Shown: positions 23,913 to 35,809 of the stretch, piece by piece
Layout of the letters: each line of letters starts with the position of its first letter
Numbering within the stretch: the stretch's first letter is position 1
NCBI GenBank assembly: GCA_019454045.1
Contig: SKCR01001888.1
Span: forward strand, 1-64,000
Source: Zanthoxylum bungeanum
Taxonomy: Eukaryota; Streptophyta; Magnoliopsida; Sapindales; Rutaceae
DNA length: 64,000 bases
Direction of reading: 5' to 3'
The notes under the pieces: model-generated
Databases searched by the model: none
What the model saw: only the letters and a program-made list of their open reading frames with translations
Told to the model about the DNA's origin: nothing
Position numbers and translations under genes: made by a program

Positions 23913-24554
23913 GACATTGTGGGACACAAAAACTGGGCGACGCATGCTGTCCCGGGCTCGCGGCCTGGTTGGGAGTACAGAGTAGCCCGCGTGGGACTAA
24001 ACCGAAGAATAATGGAGTCGCCACCCGGTGTGAACCGGGAAAATGAGATTTAGGGCCGCACTCACCCCTCGCAAGGGAAGACCTCAAACCGTTGGGTTCG
24101 GAATGGTCCCTTACTTATGTCACTTGTAATAAAATGATTTGTGCAATAACCTAACCAAACCTAAGAAACATATTCCCAATGATGATTTACTCCTAAATTT
24201 GCATGCATACATCAACAAGTTCATCTAAATTCATATAATACATTTTCAAATTTGCATACCCCCTATTTGCATACAATCTATGTCCAAATTTGCATACAAC
24301 CTACTTGCATATATGTCCGAATTCATGCATAAAGATAAATTGACATACGGAAAGCATACAATTTCACATTGGTAGACACAGAAGCGCAAACAAATAACAC
24401 TCATACGAACATGCATATTAAGGGAAGACAATTAAGCGCATAATGGAAATAGATAACTAAAGAGGTAATACAAATGCATAAGGTAAAAAGAGACAACTAT
24501 ATGCTAAAATAGACATGTCGTGATGTGATGAAAATGACTCAGTTCAGTGGGTGC

Positions 24555-24900
24555 GCGTTCGTGCAACGTTCGTAAACACGTTCGAATGGTAAACAGAAGG
24601 TTCTCGTTCGTATAGCGTTCGAGAACGCGTTCGAACGGAACCAGACCTGATGCATGATGAAACCAAGAAAATACGTGCGTGTTCGCGTAGCGTTCGAGAA
24701 CGCGTTCGAACGGTAAACAGAAGGTTCGCGTTCATATAGCATTCTAGAACGTGTTCGAACGGAACCAGACCTGATACATGATGAAACCAAGAAAATGCGT
24801 GTGCGTTCGCGAAGCGTTCGAGAACGCGTTCGAACGGTAAACATGAGGTTCGCGTTCATATAGCGTTCGAGAACGCGTTCGAACGGAACCAGACCTGATG
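24555..24900. repeat. 124-bp tandem units with CGTTCGAACG dyads in the LTR
   Basis: The unit alternates GTTCGAGAACGCGTTCGAAC dyads with the spacers GAACCAGACCTGATGCATG and GGTAAACAGAAGGTTCGCG. Unit starts fall at 24616, 24740 and 24864, an exact 124-bp period. The same array is present at 31560-31900 in the other LTR. Translated frames across it are artefacts of repetition. Confidence 0.85.
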
Positions 24901-24944
24901 CATGCAACACATCCATAAACAAACAAATCCACAATGTAGGACCT

Positions 24945-25440
24945 CACGTATCCGATTGAACTCATCTCACATCCAATCGAATATACATTATCCGGCGTGG
25001 CAAAGCATCGTGGTAAAGGATTTTAACCTCTCCAAATAGAGGACCTTTAATCGCACTGACTAAGCCCATGCGCAAACAACACAATACATATATAAAGAAG
25101 TAAAGACAACGATATCGGACTCCGTGTATCCGATTGAACATATCTCACATCCAATCGAATATACATTATCCGGCGCGGCAAAACATCGTGGTAAATGAGT
25201 TTAACCTCACAAAATAGAGGACCTTTAATCGCACTTACTAAGCCCATGCGCTTTATCTCACAATGCATATAAGAAATAAAAGAAACAATATCTGACTTCA
25301 TATACCCGATTGAATACATCTTACATTCAATCGAATATACATCAACCGGCGCGGCAAAGCATCGTGGTAAAGGGTTTTAACCCCTCAAAATATGGGACCT
25401 TTAATCCGACTTACTAAGCCCATGCGCTCGATCACATCAT
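24945..25440. repeat. Three ~175-bp tandem units in the LTR
   Basis: Each unit begins near CCGATTGAA(C/T) and runs through CCAATCGAATATACAT, CCGGCG(T/C)GGCAAA, CATCGTGGTAAA, TTTTAACC and GGACCTTTAATC to AAGCCCATGCGC. Starts are near 24948, 25127 and 25303. The other LTR has the same three at 31955-32440. Confidence 0.85.
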
Positions 25441-26840
25441 TACGCAACGAATAACATGCAGAAATTAAATAACGAATAATAAACACATCAAAACAATAGA
25501 AAATGAAATATGCGCCGTTTACTCAAGTGGTACGTGAAGTTGTATCCCGAGTACAGATCATACTACCGTCCATTCGGAATCGGTTATGAAATTTATGTCC
25601 GGGTTTCCATCCTATATACCACAAGAGGCGACACATTTTCCATTTCATTCAAGCCACAACATGCATCCACAAACGACTCTCATGCGAATAGAATTCAATA
25701 AACAATTAAAAGACGAATATAAACTAATGAGAAAAGTGCCATCAGGTCTAACCTTTTTAATCACCTCTCGGATGTAAGGTATACGATCGTCGGAAGGGCT
25801 AACACTCTGCAACTCCTCCGATTCACTGGTTCACTGCTCTCGTTCGTTGTCTCACTATTTTGAGTCGTCGTTCTCCCTGTTTTGCTGCTGTTTTTACTGT
25901 ATTTCACTGTTCTTCGGGGATGTTTTCTGGTCACTACGTTTGCTGTATTTAGGCTACTGTTCTTGGTGTATTTGGGGACTGTTTTGGGTGTAATTTGGGC
26001 TGCTGTTACGGTGTAGTTTGGGGACTGTTTTGGGTGTAATTTGGGCTGCTGTTATGGTGTAGTTTGGGGACTTTTTTGAAGAGGTATAGGGGGCTATGAC
26101 TTTCGGTTATTGAGAGTGAGGGATAGTTGTGTCAATGAGCTTGGGTCTTTCTTGTGTGAATCAACTAGAGGTTTAGATGTGTGGATCAACTAGGGGGTTC
26201 AAGGGTTGGAATTGGGTTCTTTTTATAGGCAAATGGCTAGGGTTAAATCTTGCTTGACAAGGAAAAGATTTGGCATTAAAGGTGAGATATGATTTGGTGT
26301 CAAACAAGGAAAACATATATTTTAATTGGGGACAAGATTTGGCTAATTAGGAAATTAATATATTTAATTTGTTTGGTTTAGGCATAATATTTGTTTAGTT
26401 TGGTATAAGATATTTTTTGATTGGGATATAATTGGTTGATTGATTTAATAAGGCATGATTTTATTTAAAGTTTTATTTAATTTGGTATATGATTTAATTA
26501 ATATTTCATTTAATTTGGTATATGATTTATTAATATTTTAATGGGCTTTGGTGGGCTAATTGGGCTTGGGTGTGAGGCTAGCAGCAAAACCAGAAATACC
26601 GACACCGTTCGAACGCCTCTTCGAACGCTACACGAATGCCCACAATCTGCCTGACGTTCGAACGAAGTAACGAACGCAGCACGAACGAAAACAGTGAACT
26701 TGTGAAATGAACTTGATGACATACTTATTCTGAATTTCCCTTTTCAACGTCCGTTTCCCTGCGGCTTCCGTGACATAAAAGGTAGTGCCTCTAAATGAGA
26801 CTCATCATAGGGACTTATGTGCAAAAATGCAGTGCCTACA

Positions 26841-26860
26841 GTCGCCCCCACTTTGATGGG
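26841..26860 (-). other. Polypurine tract of the Tat-like element
   Basis: On the - strand the sequence beside the LTR start reads AAAGTGGGGGCGAC, the purine-rich primer for plus-strand DNA synthesis in LTR retroelements. It fixes the element's orientation as minus. Confidence 0.7.
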
Positions 26861-27004
26861 ACTTGTGTAATGTGCAACAGTGACAATCCTATCAAAGTTA
26901 TGCAATGCATTTTCACTTACCTGGCTCGCCAGTTGCCACTTGACTTACCATGTGTTGAGTTGAGTTGATTTGGTGGTGAGGTGCTGCGACCCCTGGTTCA
27001 TTCC

Positions 27005-27460
27005 CAAACCGTGCTCCATTTTTAGAGCGCCATTTTCGGCATCTTTTGTGTGTGTGCTCCATTTTGGAGCGCCATTTTCGGCATCTTTTGTGTGTGTGCT
27101 CCATTTTGGAACGCCATTTTCGGCATTTGCTGTATGTGCTCCATTCTGGAACACCATTTTCAGCCTTTGCTGTGTGTGCTTCATTTTGGAACGCCATTTT
27201 CGGCCTTTGCTGTGTGTGCTCCATTTTGGAACGCCATTTTTGGCCTTTGCTGTGTGTACTCCATTTTGGAACGCCATTTTCGGCCTTTGCTGTGTGTGCT
27301 CCATTTTGGAATGCCATTTTCGGCATGTGCTGTGTGTGCTCCATTTTGGAATGCCATGTTCGGCATTTGCTGTGTGTGCTCCATTTTGGAACGCCATTTT
27401 CGGACTTTGCTGTGTGTGCTCCATTTTGGAACGCCATTTTCGGCATCTGTTGTGGTAACG
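27005..27460. repeat. 40-bp tandem array (about 11 copies)
   Basis: The period is 40 bp: CCATTTTGGAACGCCATTTT followed by CGGCCTTTGCTGTGTGTGCT with small variants. It lies between gag and the polypurine tract, in the 3' untranslated zone. Because 40 is not a multiple of three, the array opens long but meaningless frames on both strands. Degenerate copies continue at 27460-27740. Confidence 0.92.
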
Positions 27461-27742
27461 GTCCATTTCCGAACCGTGTTGTGCGAGAATGTGGCTCATT
27501 TTTGAACCGTTATTTGATGAGATGGTCTTTGCCGCTACAAACCTGCGAACACAAAACAAACATTGCATGTATGTGATATGTATTCATGTATGCATGGGTA
27601 TGTATCCTATTCCGATGGGTTAGGCCTTCCTTGGTCCATTTCCGATCCGTGCTCCATTTTTGGAGTGCCATTTTCGGCGAGATGTGAAAGTAGTCCATTT
27701 TCGAACCATGCTCCACTTTCGGAGTGCCATACTCGGCCAAAC

Positions 27743-28480
27743 TGATGCTGATGTGGGCTCGCCCCTGGGACTCGTCCCCAAACTGAAACTGATGTGGGCC
27801 TCGGCCCTGGGACTCATCCCCAAAATTGAAACTGATGTGGGCCTCAGCCCATAAACTGATACTGCTGATGTGGGCCTCGCCCCCAAGCTGATACTGATGT
27901 GGGCCTCGGCCCTGAGACTCATCCCCAAACTGTAACTGATGTGGGCCTCGGCCCTGTGACTCATCCCCAAGACTGAAACTGATGTGGGCCTCAGCCTCTA
28001 AACTGATGCTGATAATGTGGGCCTCACCCCCAAGCTGATACTGATGTGGGCCTCACCCCCAAGCTGATACTGATGTGGGCCTCGGCCCTGGGACTCATCC
28101 CCAAACTGATGCTGATGTGGGCCTCGACACAAGGACTCATCCCCAAAACTGAAACTGATGTGGGCCTCGGCCCTGGGACTCAGCCCCTAAATTGATGCTG
28201 ATGTGGGCCTCGGCCCCAAGCTGATACTGATGTGGGCCTCGGCCCTGGGATTCATCCCCAAACTGTAACTGATGTGGGCCTAAGCCCCTAAACTGATGCT
28301 GATAATGTGGGCCTCGCCCCCAAGCTGATACTGATATGGGCCTCGCCCCCAAGCTGATACTGATGTAGGCCTCGGCCCTGGGACTCATCCCCAAACTGAT
28401 GCTGATGTGGGCCTCGGCCCTGAGACACATCCCCAAACTGAAACTGATGTGGGCCTCGGCCCTAAGCTGATACTGATTCA
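27743..28480. repeat. Second tandem array, mixed 28- and 42-bp units
   Basis: The core is TGATGTGGGCCTCG, followed either by CCCCCAAGCTGATAC (short unit) or by GCCCTGGGACTCATCCCCAA and ACTGA (long unit). Roughly twenty cores are visible. It directly follows the gag end on the - strand. Confidence 0.9.
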
Positions 28481-28747
28481 TTTCTGAAACTGACTGTACT
28501 ATTGTTGCTTCCGAAGATTCCCCGTGTTCTAAACATCACTGAATTTCATAGTACCAATGTTGAATGCTTTTCTCAAATATACTCATATTGCAGAAGAGAT
28601 TCAACGAAATGAACGTCTTTATTATCATTTAAGAAAATGATTCGAACATGTAGACTAAGTCAATGTCTATATTAAAAATGCAGGATCAAATAAACTAGGA
28701 GGGATAACTTCATCATTCGCAACATTGCCTTCTTCCTTGCCCTATGG

Positions 28748-30069
28748 TTATTCACTGTTATCCTTTATCTCAATGCAAGAAGCCTGGTGGTTGAGAGTTT
28801 GGAGGACAAAGGTTTCGGGCAGGCCGGAGTTGATCATGTAAGTGGGTGGTGGAACGGATTGGAAATTTGGTAGGGGGTTCCGATGTGTGTTGGGTTGTTC
28901 TTTCTCAGGATCAGGTATTTTATGGGCATCGATGAGGTTTTGGATTTCATGCCTAAGGCGGGTGCAGCTGTCAGTTTCATGGCCTCTCCTCTGATGGAAG
29001 TGACAATACATGCTTAGGTCAAAGTTGGGTGGTATAGGATCTGGAAGTGGTTTAGGCTCTAAGGGTTTTAAGAGCCCTTGTCCCTTCAACTTTTCAAATA
29101 CCTTCGACAAAGGTCTACCCAGGTTGGAGAATTGCCTGTTTCTGATGGCAGCGACTTCGGCAGCAGCGGGCTTGGTCTCAGAATGCCCCCAAAAAGTCCT
29201 CCTATTCTGGCCATAGAACTTTCTGTTCTCAGCTTCTTCTTCTTCTATATCCATGACAGTTTCCCTCAACTGTCGAAAATCTGTAATCATGGAGGTCATT
29301 CTCCTCAACTTGCCATAAATGGAGGGCTTGGTGCCCTTGATGATCATTTTGATTTGGTCTTTCTCTGAGGGCCGAGTCTGCATCTTTAGAATCTGGCTTC
29401 TCCAGCGGTCTACATACTCCTTGAAGCTTTCTTCTGGCTTCTGCTTAGTATTCTCCAAATCACGGAGTGACAAATCAATCTCCAAGTCTGTAACATACTA
29501 TTTCAGAAATGCATCTGCCAATTCCCTCCAATATTCCTTAACCTTTTTCTCAAGGTTGTGATACCACACTACGGGTGCCCCCTCGAGTGACATCCCAAAC
29601 ATCTTCTGAGCTTGGCGCTGTGTCAGGCCCACTGAACTCATAACTGACACATATTGTCGGAGATGGACCCTCGAGTCCCCATTCCCATTGAACTTGGCCA
29701 TATCAGCATTTTGAACTGAGCTGGTAGCTGTTCTTCAAAGGTCATCGCCTCATAGTCTAACAACTCTTCATCCTTACCCTTCATCTTACAGGTAACAGAC
29801 TCTACCTGGTCACAGAGTTTCTGTATCTCGGCCTGAGACCCAATCACTCTGCATGTTGCATACTTTGCCATATCAACATCAAAAGCGGGGATATCATCCC
29901 CCGACCCATTCAGAGGCTCCTCACGCCTAACATTCTCAGAACTTCCCCCAGCACGGGGCACAACCATATTTTCCATGGCAGTAGTCAAGGCTTGCAACTG
30001 TTCGGTAATCTTGACGAAACCATTCTATAGTTGATCTATTCGGGATACCTCGTTATTGGATGTACTCAT
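28748..30069 (-). pseudogene. Tat/Ogre-type gag remnant
   Basis: Read from the ATG at 30069 (MSTSNNEVSRIDQL, then a stop), through a coiled region around QAEIQKLCDQVESV, to a retrotransposon gag domain: GAPVVWYHNLEKKVKEYW, LRDLENTKQKPEESFKEYV and RWRSQILKM. A zinc knuckle of the Tat type follows, CHFHQRRGHETDSC, then TRLRHEIQNLID. Breaks: the stop after IDQL near 30027, a frame change near 29710 and a stop after ADAFLK at 29498. Gag packages element RNA into particles. The next expected gene, pol, is absent; a stop at 28748 ends the frame and tandem repeats follow at once. Confidence 0.88.
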
Positions 30070-30073
30070 ATCT

Positions 30074-30900
30074 GTTACCGGTCTTTTGGTGAGTCTTCCC
30101 TCTTTCCTAACCCAACAGGAATCTATTATGTCTTTTATGGACATAGAGGGTGTTAACATGATATATGTATGCATGGGATGAATGAGATGTATGTGATACA
30201 AGAAATATGTCAACTCATTAAAATTTTCACACAAATCGGCCCATCATCATTTTAGAAGCTTTTGGGCTAACTGTCATAGGAGTGAACTCGTCCCAGTTTA
30301 AATGGCCCAACAAGTTCACATCTCATGGCAAGAAGTCCAACCGTATCCAAATGATAATGTTCCTAAACACAAACATATAATGGCATATTGGCGTTTTAGA
30401 AGCTTTTGGCCCAATCACCATAAGATATGTTCTTGTCCCAGTTTAAATGGCCGAACAAGCCCATAACTCATGACAAAAGGTCCGAACGGATCCAAACGAC
30501 AATGTTCCCAAACACAAGCATACGGAAATAATTTCTACTGAGTGGCCCATCAACATTTCAGAAGCTTTTGGCCCCATTGTCATAGGATACGAACTCGTCC
30601 CAGTTTAAGTGGCCCAAAAAGTTCGCATTTCTGACAAGAAGTCCAACTGCATCCAAATGATGATGGTCCATAAGCACAAGGAAATAGTTGCTATAGGCCA
30701 TACAATTCTGGTCTACGTGTGGGTTTGTGGGAGTGTAGACAAAGACTCTCGCTGGCGAAGGATTGCCCACAACTAGTCTCCCCACTCAAGGGTTCGAGAC
30801 AAAGTGCCTTTGATTAAACCCCTTTTAACCCCAGTAGACACGGTTAATTAAAGCACAAATCATAATATTACAAGACATTATTTCGGGGCCGATTCTCTAT
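30074..30900 (-). other. Leader region of the Tat-like element
   Basis: Untranslated DNA between the primer site and gag. It holds three diverged copies of a ~150-bp unit: TTTTAGAAGCTTTTGG near 30250 and 30391 and TTTCAGAAGCTTTTGG near 30556, each followed within 50 bp by GTCCCAGTTTAA(A/G)TGGCC. No gene. Confidence 0.65.
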
Positions 30901-30916
30901 CCCCAGTTGAGTCGCT
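30901..30916 (-). other. Primer binding site of the Tat-like element
   Basis: On the - strand AGCGACTCAACTGGGG, close to the GGCGACTC-CTGGGGA primer site used by Tat/Ogre elements (tRNA-Arg in published Ogre descriptions). It lies about 10 bp inside the right LTR. Confidence 0.6.
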
Positions 30917-30924
30917 AGGTAGAC

Positions 30925-33843
30925 TTGGGACAGAAACTGGGCGACGCATGCTGTCCCAGGCTCGCGGCCTGGTTGGGAGTGCGGAGTGGCCCGTGGGGGA
31001 CTAAACCGGAGAATATGGAGTCGCCACCCGATGTGAACGGGGAAAATGAGATTTAAGGCCGCACTCACGCCTCGCAAGGGAAGACCTCAAACCGTTGTGT
31101 TCGGAATGGTCCCTTACTTATGTCACTTGTAATAAAATGATTTGTGCAATAACTAACAAAGCTTAAGCAACATATTCCCAATGATGATTTACTCCTAAAT
31201 TCGCATGCATACATCAACAAGTTCATCTAAATTCATATAATACATTTTCATATTTGCATACCCCATATTTGCATACAATCTATGTCCAAATTTGCATACA
31301 ACCTACTTGCATATATGTCGAATTCTGCATGCATAGATAAATTGTGACATACGGAAAGCATACAATTCTTGGTACAGAGGTTAGACATAGAAGCGCAAAC
31401 ATATAACACATACGATGGAAGATAAAGCGAAGACAAACATTAAGAGCATAATGGAAATAGATAACTAAAGGGTAATACAATGCATAAGGTAAAAGAGACA
31501 ACTATATGCTAAAATAGACATGTCGTGATGTGATGAAAAGGACTCAGTTCAGTGGGTGCGCGTTCGTGCAGCGTTCGTAAACGCGTTCGAACGGTAAACA
31601 AAAGGTTCTCGTTCGTATAGCGTTCGAGAATGCGTTCGAACAGAACCGGACCTGATGCATGATGAAACCAAGAAAATGTGTGCGCGTTCGCGTAGCGTTC
31701 AAGAATGCGTTCAAAGGGTAAACAAAAGGTTCACGTTCATATAGCGTTTGAGAACGAGTTCGAATGGAACCAGACCTGATGCATGATGAAACCAAGAAAA
31801 TATGTGTTGCGTTCATGTAGCGTTCGAGAACGTGTTCGAACGGTAAACAGGAGGTTCGCGTTCATATAGGGTTCGAGAACGCGTTCGAACGGAACCAGAC
31901 CTGATGCATGCAACACATCCATAAACAAACAAATCCACAATGTAGGACCTCACGTATCCGATTGAAATCATCTTGCATCCAATCGAATGTACACTATCCG
32001 GCGCGACAAAGCATCGTGGTAAAGGATTTTAACCTCTCCAAATAGAGGACCTTTAATCGCACTTACTAAGTCCATGCGCAAACAATACAATACATATATA
32101 AAGAAGACACAACGATATCGGACTTCGTGTATCCGATTGAACATATTTCACATCTAATCGAATATACATTATCCGGCGCGGCAAATCATCATGGTAAAGG
32201 ATTTTAACCTCTCAAAATAGAGGACCTTTAATCGCACTTACTAAGCCCATGCGCTTTATCTCACAATGCATATAAGAAATAAAAGAAGCAATATCTGACT
32301 TCATATACCCGATTGAACACATCTTACATTCAACCGAATATACATCAACCGGCGCGGCAAGCATCGTGGTAAAGGGTTTTAACCCCTCAAAATAGGGGAC
32401 CTTTAATCCGACTTACTAAGCCCATGCGCTCGATCACATCATTACGCAAACGAATAACATGCAGAAATTAAATAAGGAATAATAAACACATCAAAACAAT
32501 AGAAAATGAAATATGTGCCGTTTACTCAAGTGGTACGTGGAGTTGTATCCCGAGTACAGATCATACTACCGTCCATTCGGAATCGGCTATGAAATTTATG
32601 TCCGGGTTTCCATCCTATATACCACAAGAGGCGACACATTTTCCCTTTCATTCAAGCCACAACATGCATCCACAAACGACTCTCATGCGAATAGAATTCA
32701 ATAAACAATTAAAAGACGAATATAAACTAATGAGAAAAGTGCCATCAGGTCTAACCTTTTTAATCACCTCTCGGATGTAAGGTACACACGATCGTCGGAA
32801 TGCAACAAACACTCTGCAACTCCTCCGATTCACTGGTTCACTGCTCTCGTTCGTTGTCTCACTGTTTTGAGTCGTCGTTCTCCCTGTTTTGCTGCTGTTT
32901 TAACTGTATTTCTCTTTCTTCGGGGATGTTTTCTGGTCACTACGTTTGCTGTATTTAGGCTACTATTCTTGGTGTATTTGGGGACTGTTTTGGGTGTAAT
33001 TTGGGCTGCTGTTACGGTGTAGTTTGGGGACTGTTTTGGTGTAATTGGGCTGCTGTTATGGTGTAGTTTGGGGACTTTTTTGAAGAGGTATAGGGGGCTA
33101 TAACTTTCGGTTATTGAGAGTGAGGGATAGTTGTGTCAATGAGCTTGGGTCTTTCTTGTGTGAATCAACTAGGGGTTTAGATGTGTGGATCAACTAGGAG
33201 GGTTCAAGGGTTGGAATTGGGTTCTTTTTATAGGCAAAGGGCTAGGGTTAAATCTTGCTTGACAAGGAAAAGATTTGGCATTAAAGGTGAGATATGATTT
33301 GGTGTCAAACAAGGAAAACATATATTTTAATTGGGGACAAGATTTGGCTAATTAGGAAATTAAATATATTTAATTTGTTTGGTTTAGGCATAATATTTGT
33401 TTAGTTTGGTATAAGATATTTTTGATTGGGAATATAATTGGTTGATTGATTTTAATAAGGCGTGATTTTATTTAATGTTTTATTTAATTTGGTATATGAT
33501 TTAATTAATATTTCATTTAATTTGGTATATGATTTAATTAATATTTTAATGGGCTTTGGTGGGCTAATTGGGCTTGGGTGTGAGGCTAGCAGCAAAACCA
33601 GAAATACCGACACCGTTCGAACGCCTCTTCGAATGCTACACGAACGCCCGCAATCTGCCTGACGTTCGAACGAAGTAACGAACGCTGCACGAACGAAAAC
33701 AGTGAACTTGTGAAATGAACTTGATGACATACTTATTCTGAATTTCCCCTTCCGACGTCCGTTTCCCGCGGCTTCCGTGACATAAAAGGTAGTGCCTCTA
33801 AGACTCATCATAGGGACTTATGTGTAAAAATGCAGTGCCTACA
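30925..33843 (-). repeat. LTR (5' LTR of the Tat-like element)
   Basis: Full-length partner of 23918-26840, with the same internal tandem units. The two LTRs were identical at insertion; the small number of indels and substitutions seen by eye indicates a fairly young element. Confidence 0.93.
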
Positions 33844-34213
33844 GACATGTTTCAACGAAAAAATCATTTAATAAAGTCAATCACATTTAATAAGCACAAT
33901 CATATTTTAGTGAATACAATCATATTTTTTTGTGAGAACAATCAAATTTTAAAGCTGTTATAGTATGTGCGACGCAGTAAATTTGGTGTTAATTTTGACA
34001 TTGTAGAAATTTGAATTGAGAAGGGTTATAGTTGTGAATATTAAGTACATGTAAATTTTTACGTATTGTGATTTATAGTGTAAATGAAAGAGATATAAAT
34101 GTTTGAATATGACTGATTTGAAATCAAATTCTCTTATAAATATAAGGGTAATTTTTGACCAATTTTTTTTTTCTCGAAACACATTGACAATAATTAATTT
34201 AAAACTTGAATTT

Positions 34214-34472
34214 TGTTATAAAATAAGAGAGAAATTGAAGAAAATAGTACCTTATAAAGCTGGAGGCTTCTTTTCTTATTGATTTTTGATTGAATCAATT
34301 ATATAAGAATTTATTTCTATTTATAGGGAGAGGTTAGGTTAAGATGATTATTCCTAAGTAATGTGGGATAAGCTATTTATAGAGAGAGGTTAAGATGAGA
34401 TCATTATCCCTAAACAATGTGGGATAAGTTAGAATAGAAAATAAAGTGTAAGAGAACATCTAATTTACAACA
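34214..34472 (-). repeat. 3' LTR of the minus-strand copia element
   Basis: 259 bp, reading on the - strand TGTTGTAAATTAG...TTTATAACA, so it has TG/CA ends with a short TGTT/AACA inverted repeat. It contains two CTATAAATAG boxes (- strand, near 34380 and 34330), plausible TATA boxes of the element promoter. It directly follows the polypurine tract CCAAGGAGGAG. Confidence 0.75.
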
Positions 34473-34826
34473 CTCCTCCTTGGAACCATCACTTTAATTT
34501 TACAATAATTGACCTTACATTATCTTATTAAAACCTTGCCAGTAAAACCCATTGGGACAAAAAAAAACCTGGTTGAAGGAAAAAAAGTACAATGCGCTTT
34601 TATCCAACGATATTTCTTAATGTAAATGATTATACTCCCTCTGATGAAAATCTCATCTGATGAAATGATCTCCCTCAAATATATCATCAAGATAATTTGC
34701 TAAGTCGGCGCATGCCAATGCTATATACAAGCTTCTCAAATGTTGATGTCGGTAAAGCTGTAGTAAATAAGTTTAAGAAGTTATCAGTTGAACGTATTTG
34801 TTTGACATTGTTTACTCTGCTGTAGC

Positions 34827-35809
34827 TCATGAGTATAGAAGAATATATGTGAGATTTGTTTGGTTCTGTCTCCCTTGATTGTACCCTCCTCTAATTTGTG
34901 CAATACATGCAACATTATCTTCATATATAATTGTTGGAATATCTATGGCAGAATTTAAGTTGCATGTGCTCTGAATGTGATGGATAAGTGATCTTAACCA
35001 TATACATTCTCTGCTTGCTTCATGTAGTGTAAGTATCTCTGAGTGATTGGAGGATGTAGCAACAAAAGGTTGCTTTGTAGATCGCCATGAGATTACTGTG
35101 TTATTGTAGGTAAAAACATACTTTGTCTGTGAACGTGCTTTGTGAGGGTCAGAGAGATATCCTGCATCAGCATAACCAACAAGGCCTAGATTTTGCGTTA
35201 GCCCATTTGAATAAAACAAACCCAAGTCATTAGTCCCATGAAGATAACACAAGATATGCTTGACGCCATTCCAATGTCGTCGATTTGGCACAAAACTAAA
35301 TCTTGCCAATAAATTAACCGAGAATGCAATATCTGGTCTGGTGCATTGAGCTAAATATAGCAAGACACTAATTGCACTAAGATATGGTACTTCTGGACCA
35401 AGTATCACTTCATTATCTTCTTTAAAATGAAATTAATTCCTTTTAGGATCAATAGATCGGACTACCATGTGAGTACTTAATGGATGAGCATTATCCATGT
35501 TAAAATGTTTGAGAATTTTTTCAATATATGCAGACTGATGGATAAATACTCTGTTAGTTTTATGCTCGATCTGCAAGCCGAGACAATATTTCGTTTTCCC
35601 CTAGTCTTTCATCTCAAATTCTATTTTCAAATATTCAGCAGTTTTTAGAAGCTCTTCAGGAGTTCCAATTAAGTTCATATCATCGACATATACTGCTATA
35701 ATGGCAAATCCAGTTTCAGACTTTCTAATAAATATGCATGGGCAAATAAGATCATTTATATATCATTCTTTCATCAAATATTCACTCAAACGATTATACC
35801 ACATGCGTC
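34827..35809 (-). pseudogene. Copia RT (3' part) and RNase H of the split element
   Basis: From the break at 35809 the - strand encodes RMWYNRLSEYLM, then AVYVDD with the RT catalytic pair at 35690-35679 (intact), LGLQIEHKT, and after stops the tail PEVPYLSAISVLLYLAQCTR, NRRHWNGVKHILCYL and the RNase H part GYADAGYLSDPHKARSQTKY and SWRSTKQPFVATSSNHSEI. Stops occur after LMKE, EMKD and DPKRN. The 5' part of RT is found 20.6 kb away at 56453-57271; the five bases GCGTC at the break are present on both sides. Confidence 0.9.

Larger units (their letters stand above)
23918..26840 (-). repeat. LTR (3' LTR of the Tat-like element)
   Basis: It matches 30925-33843 over its full length with only small differences. 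On the - strand it begins TGTAGGCACTGCATTTTT. It contains three copies of a 124-bp unit with CGTTCGA dyads (24555-24900), three copies of an approximately 175-bp unit (24945-25440) and a doubled GGGCTGCTGTTA(C/T)GGTGTAG motif near 26005-26060. Confidence 0.93.
23918..33843 (-). mobile_element. Non-autonomous Tat/Ogre-like Ty3/gypsy retrotransposon, 9.9 kb
   Basis: Two nearly identical 2.9-kb LTRs (23918-26840 and 30925-33843) flank a 4.1-kb internal region, and GACAT is duplicated on both outer sides (23913-23917, 33844-33848). Read on the - strand, the primer site lies beside the right LTR, then comes a gag remnant (30069-28748), then two tandem-repeat arrays, then the polypurine tract beside the left LTR. 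No protease, reverse transcriptase, RNase H or integrase is present in any frame. The Gag zinc-knuckle type, the primer site and the repeat-bearing 3' untranslated zone all point to the Tat/Ogre lineage. It must have been mobilised by an autonomous relative. Confidence 0.9.

Noticed and set aside
24539..24965. Arg/Thr-rich frames in the LTR
   Set aside because: They come from the 124-bp dyad repeats and recur, with stops, in the other LTR.
26913..27576. Several overlapping 110-207-residue frames on both strands
   Set aside because: All arise from the 40-bp tandem array in the Tat-like element; the same short peptide repeats in every phase.
27005..28480. CRISPR-like appearance of regular short repeats
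   Set aside because: Units are contiguous with no unique spacers, and the DNA is a plant retroelement 3' region.
34827..35408. A host gene encoding a 193-residue protein
   Set aside because: It is the RNase H end of copia pol; the rest of RT is found across the 20.6-kb insertion.
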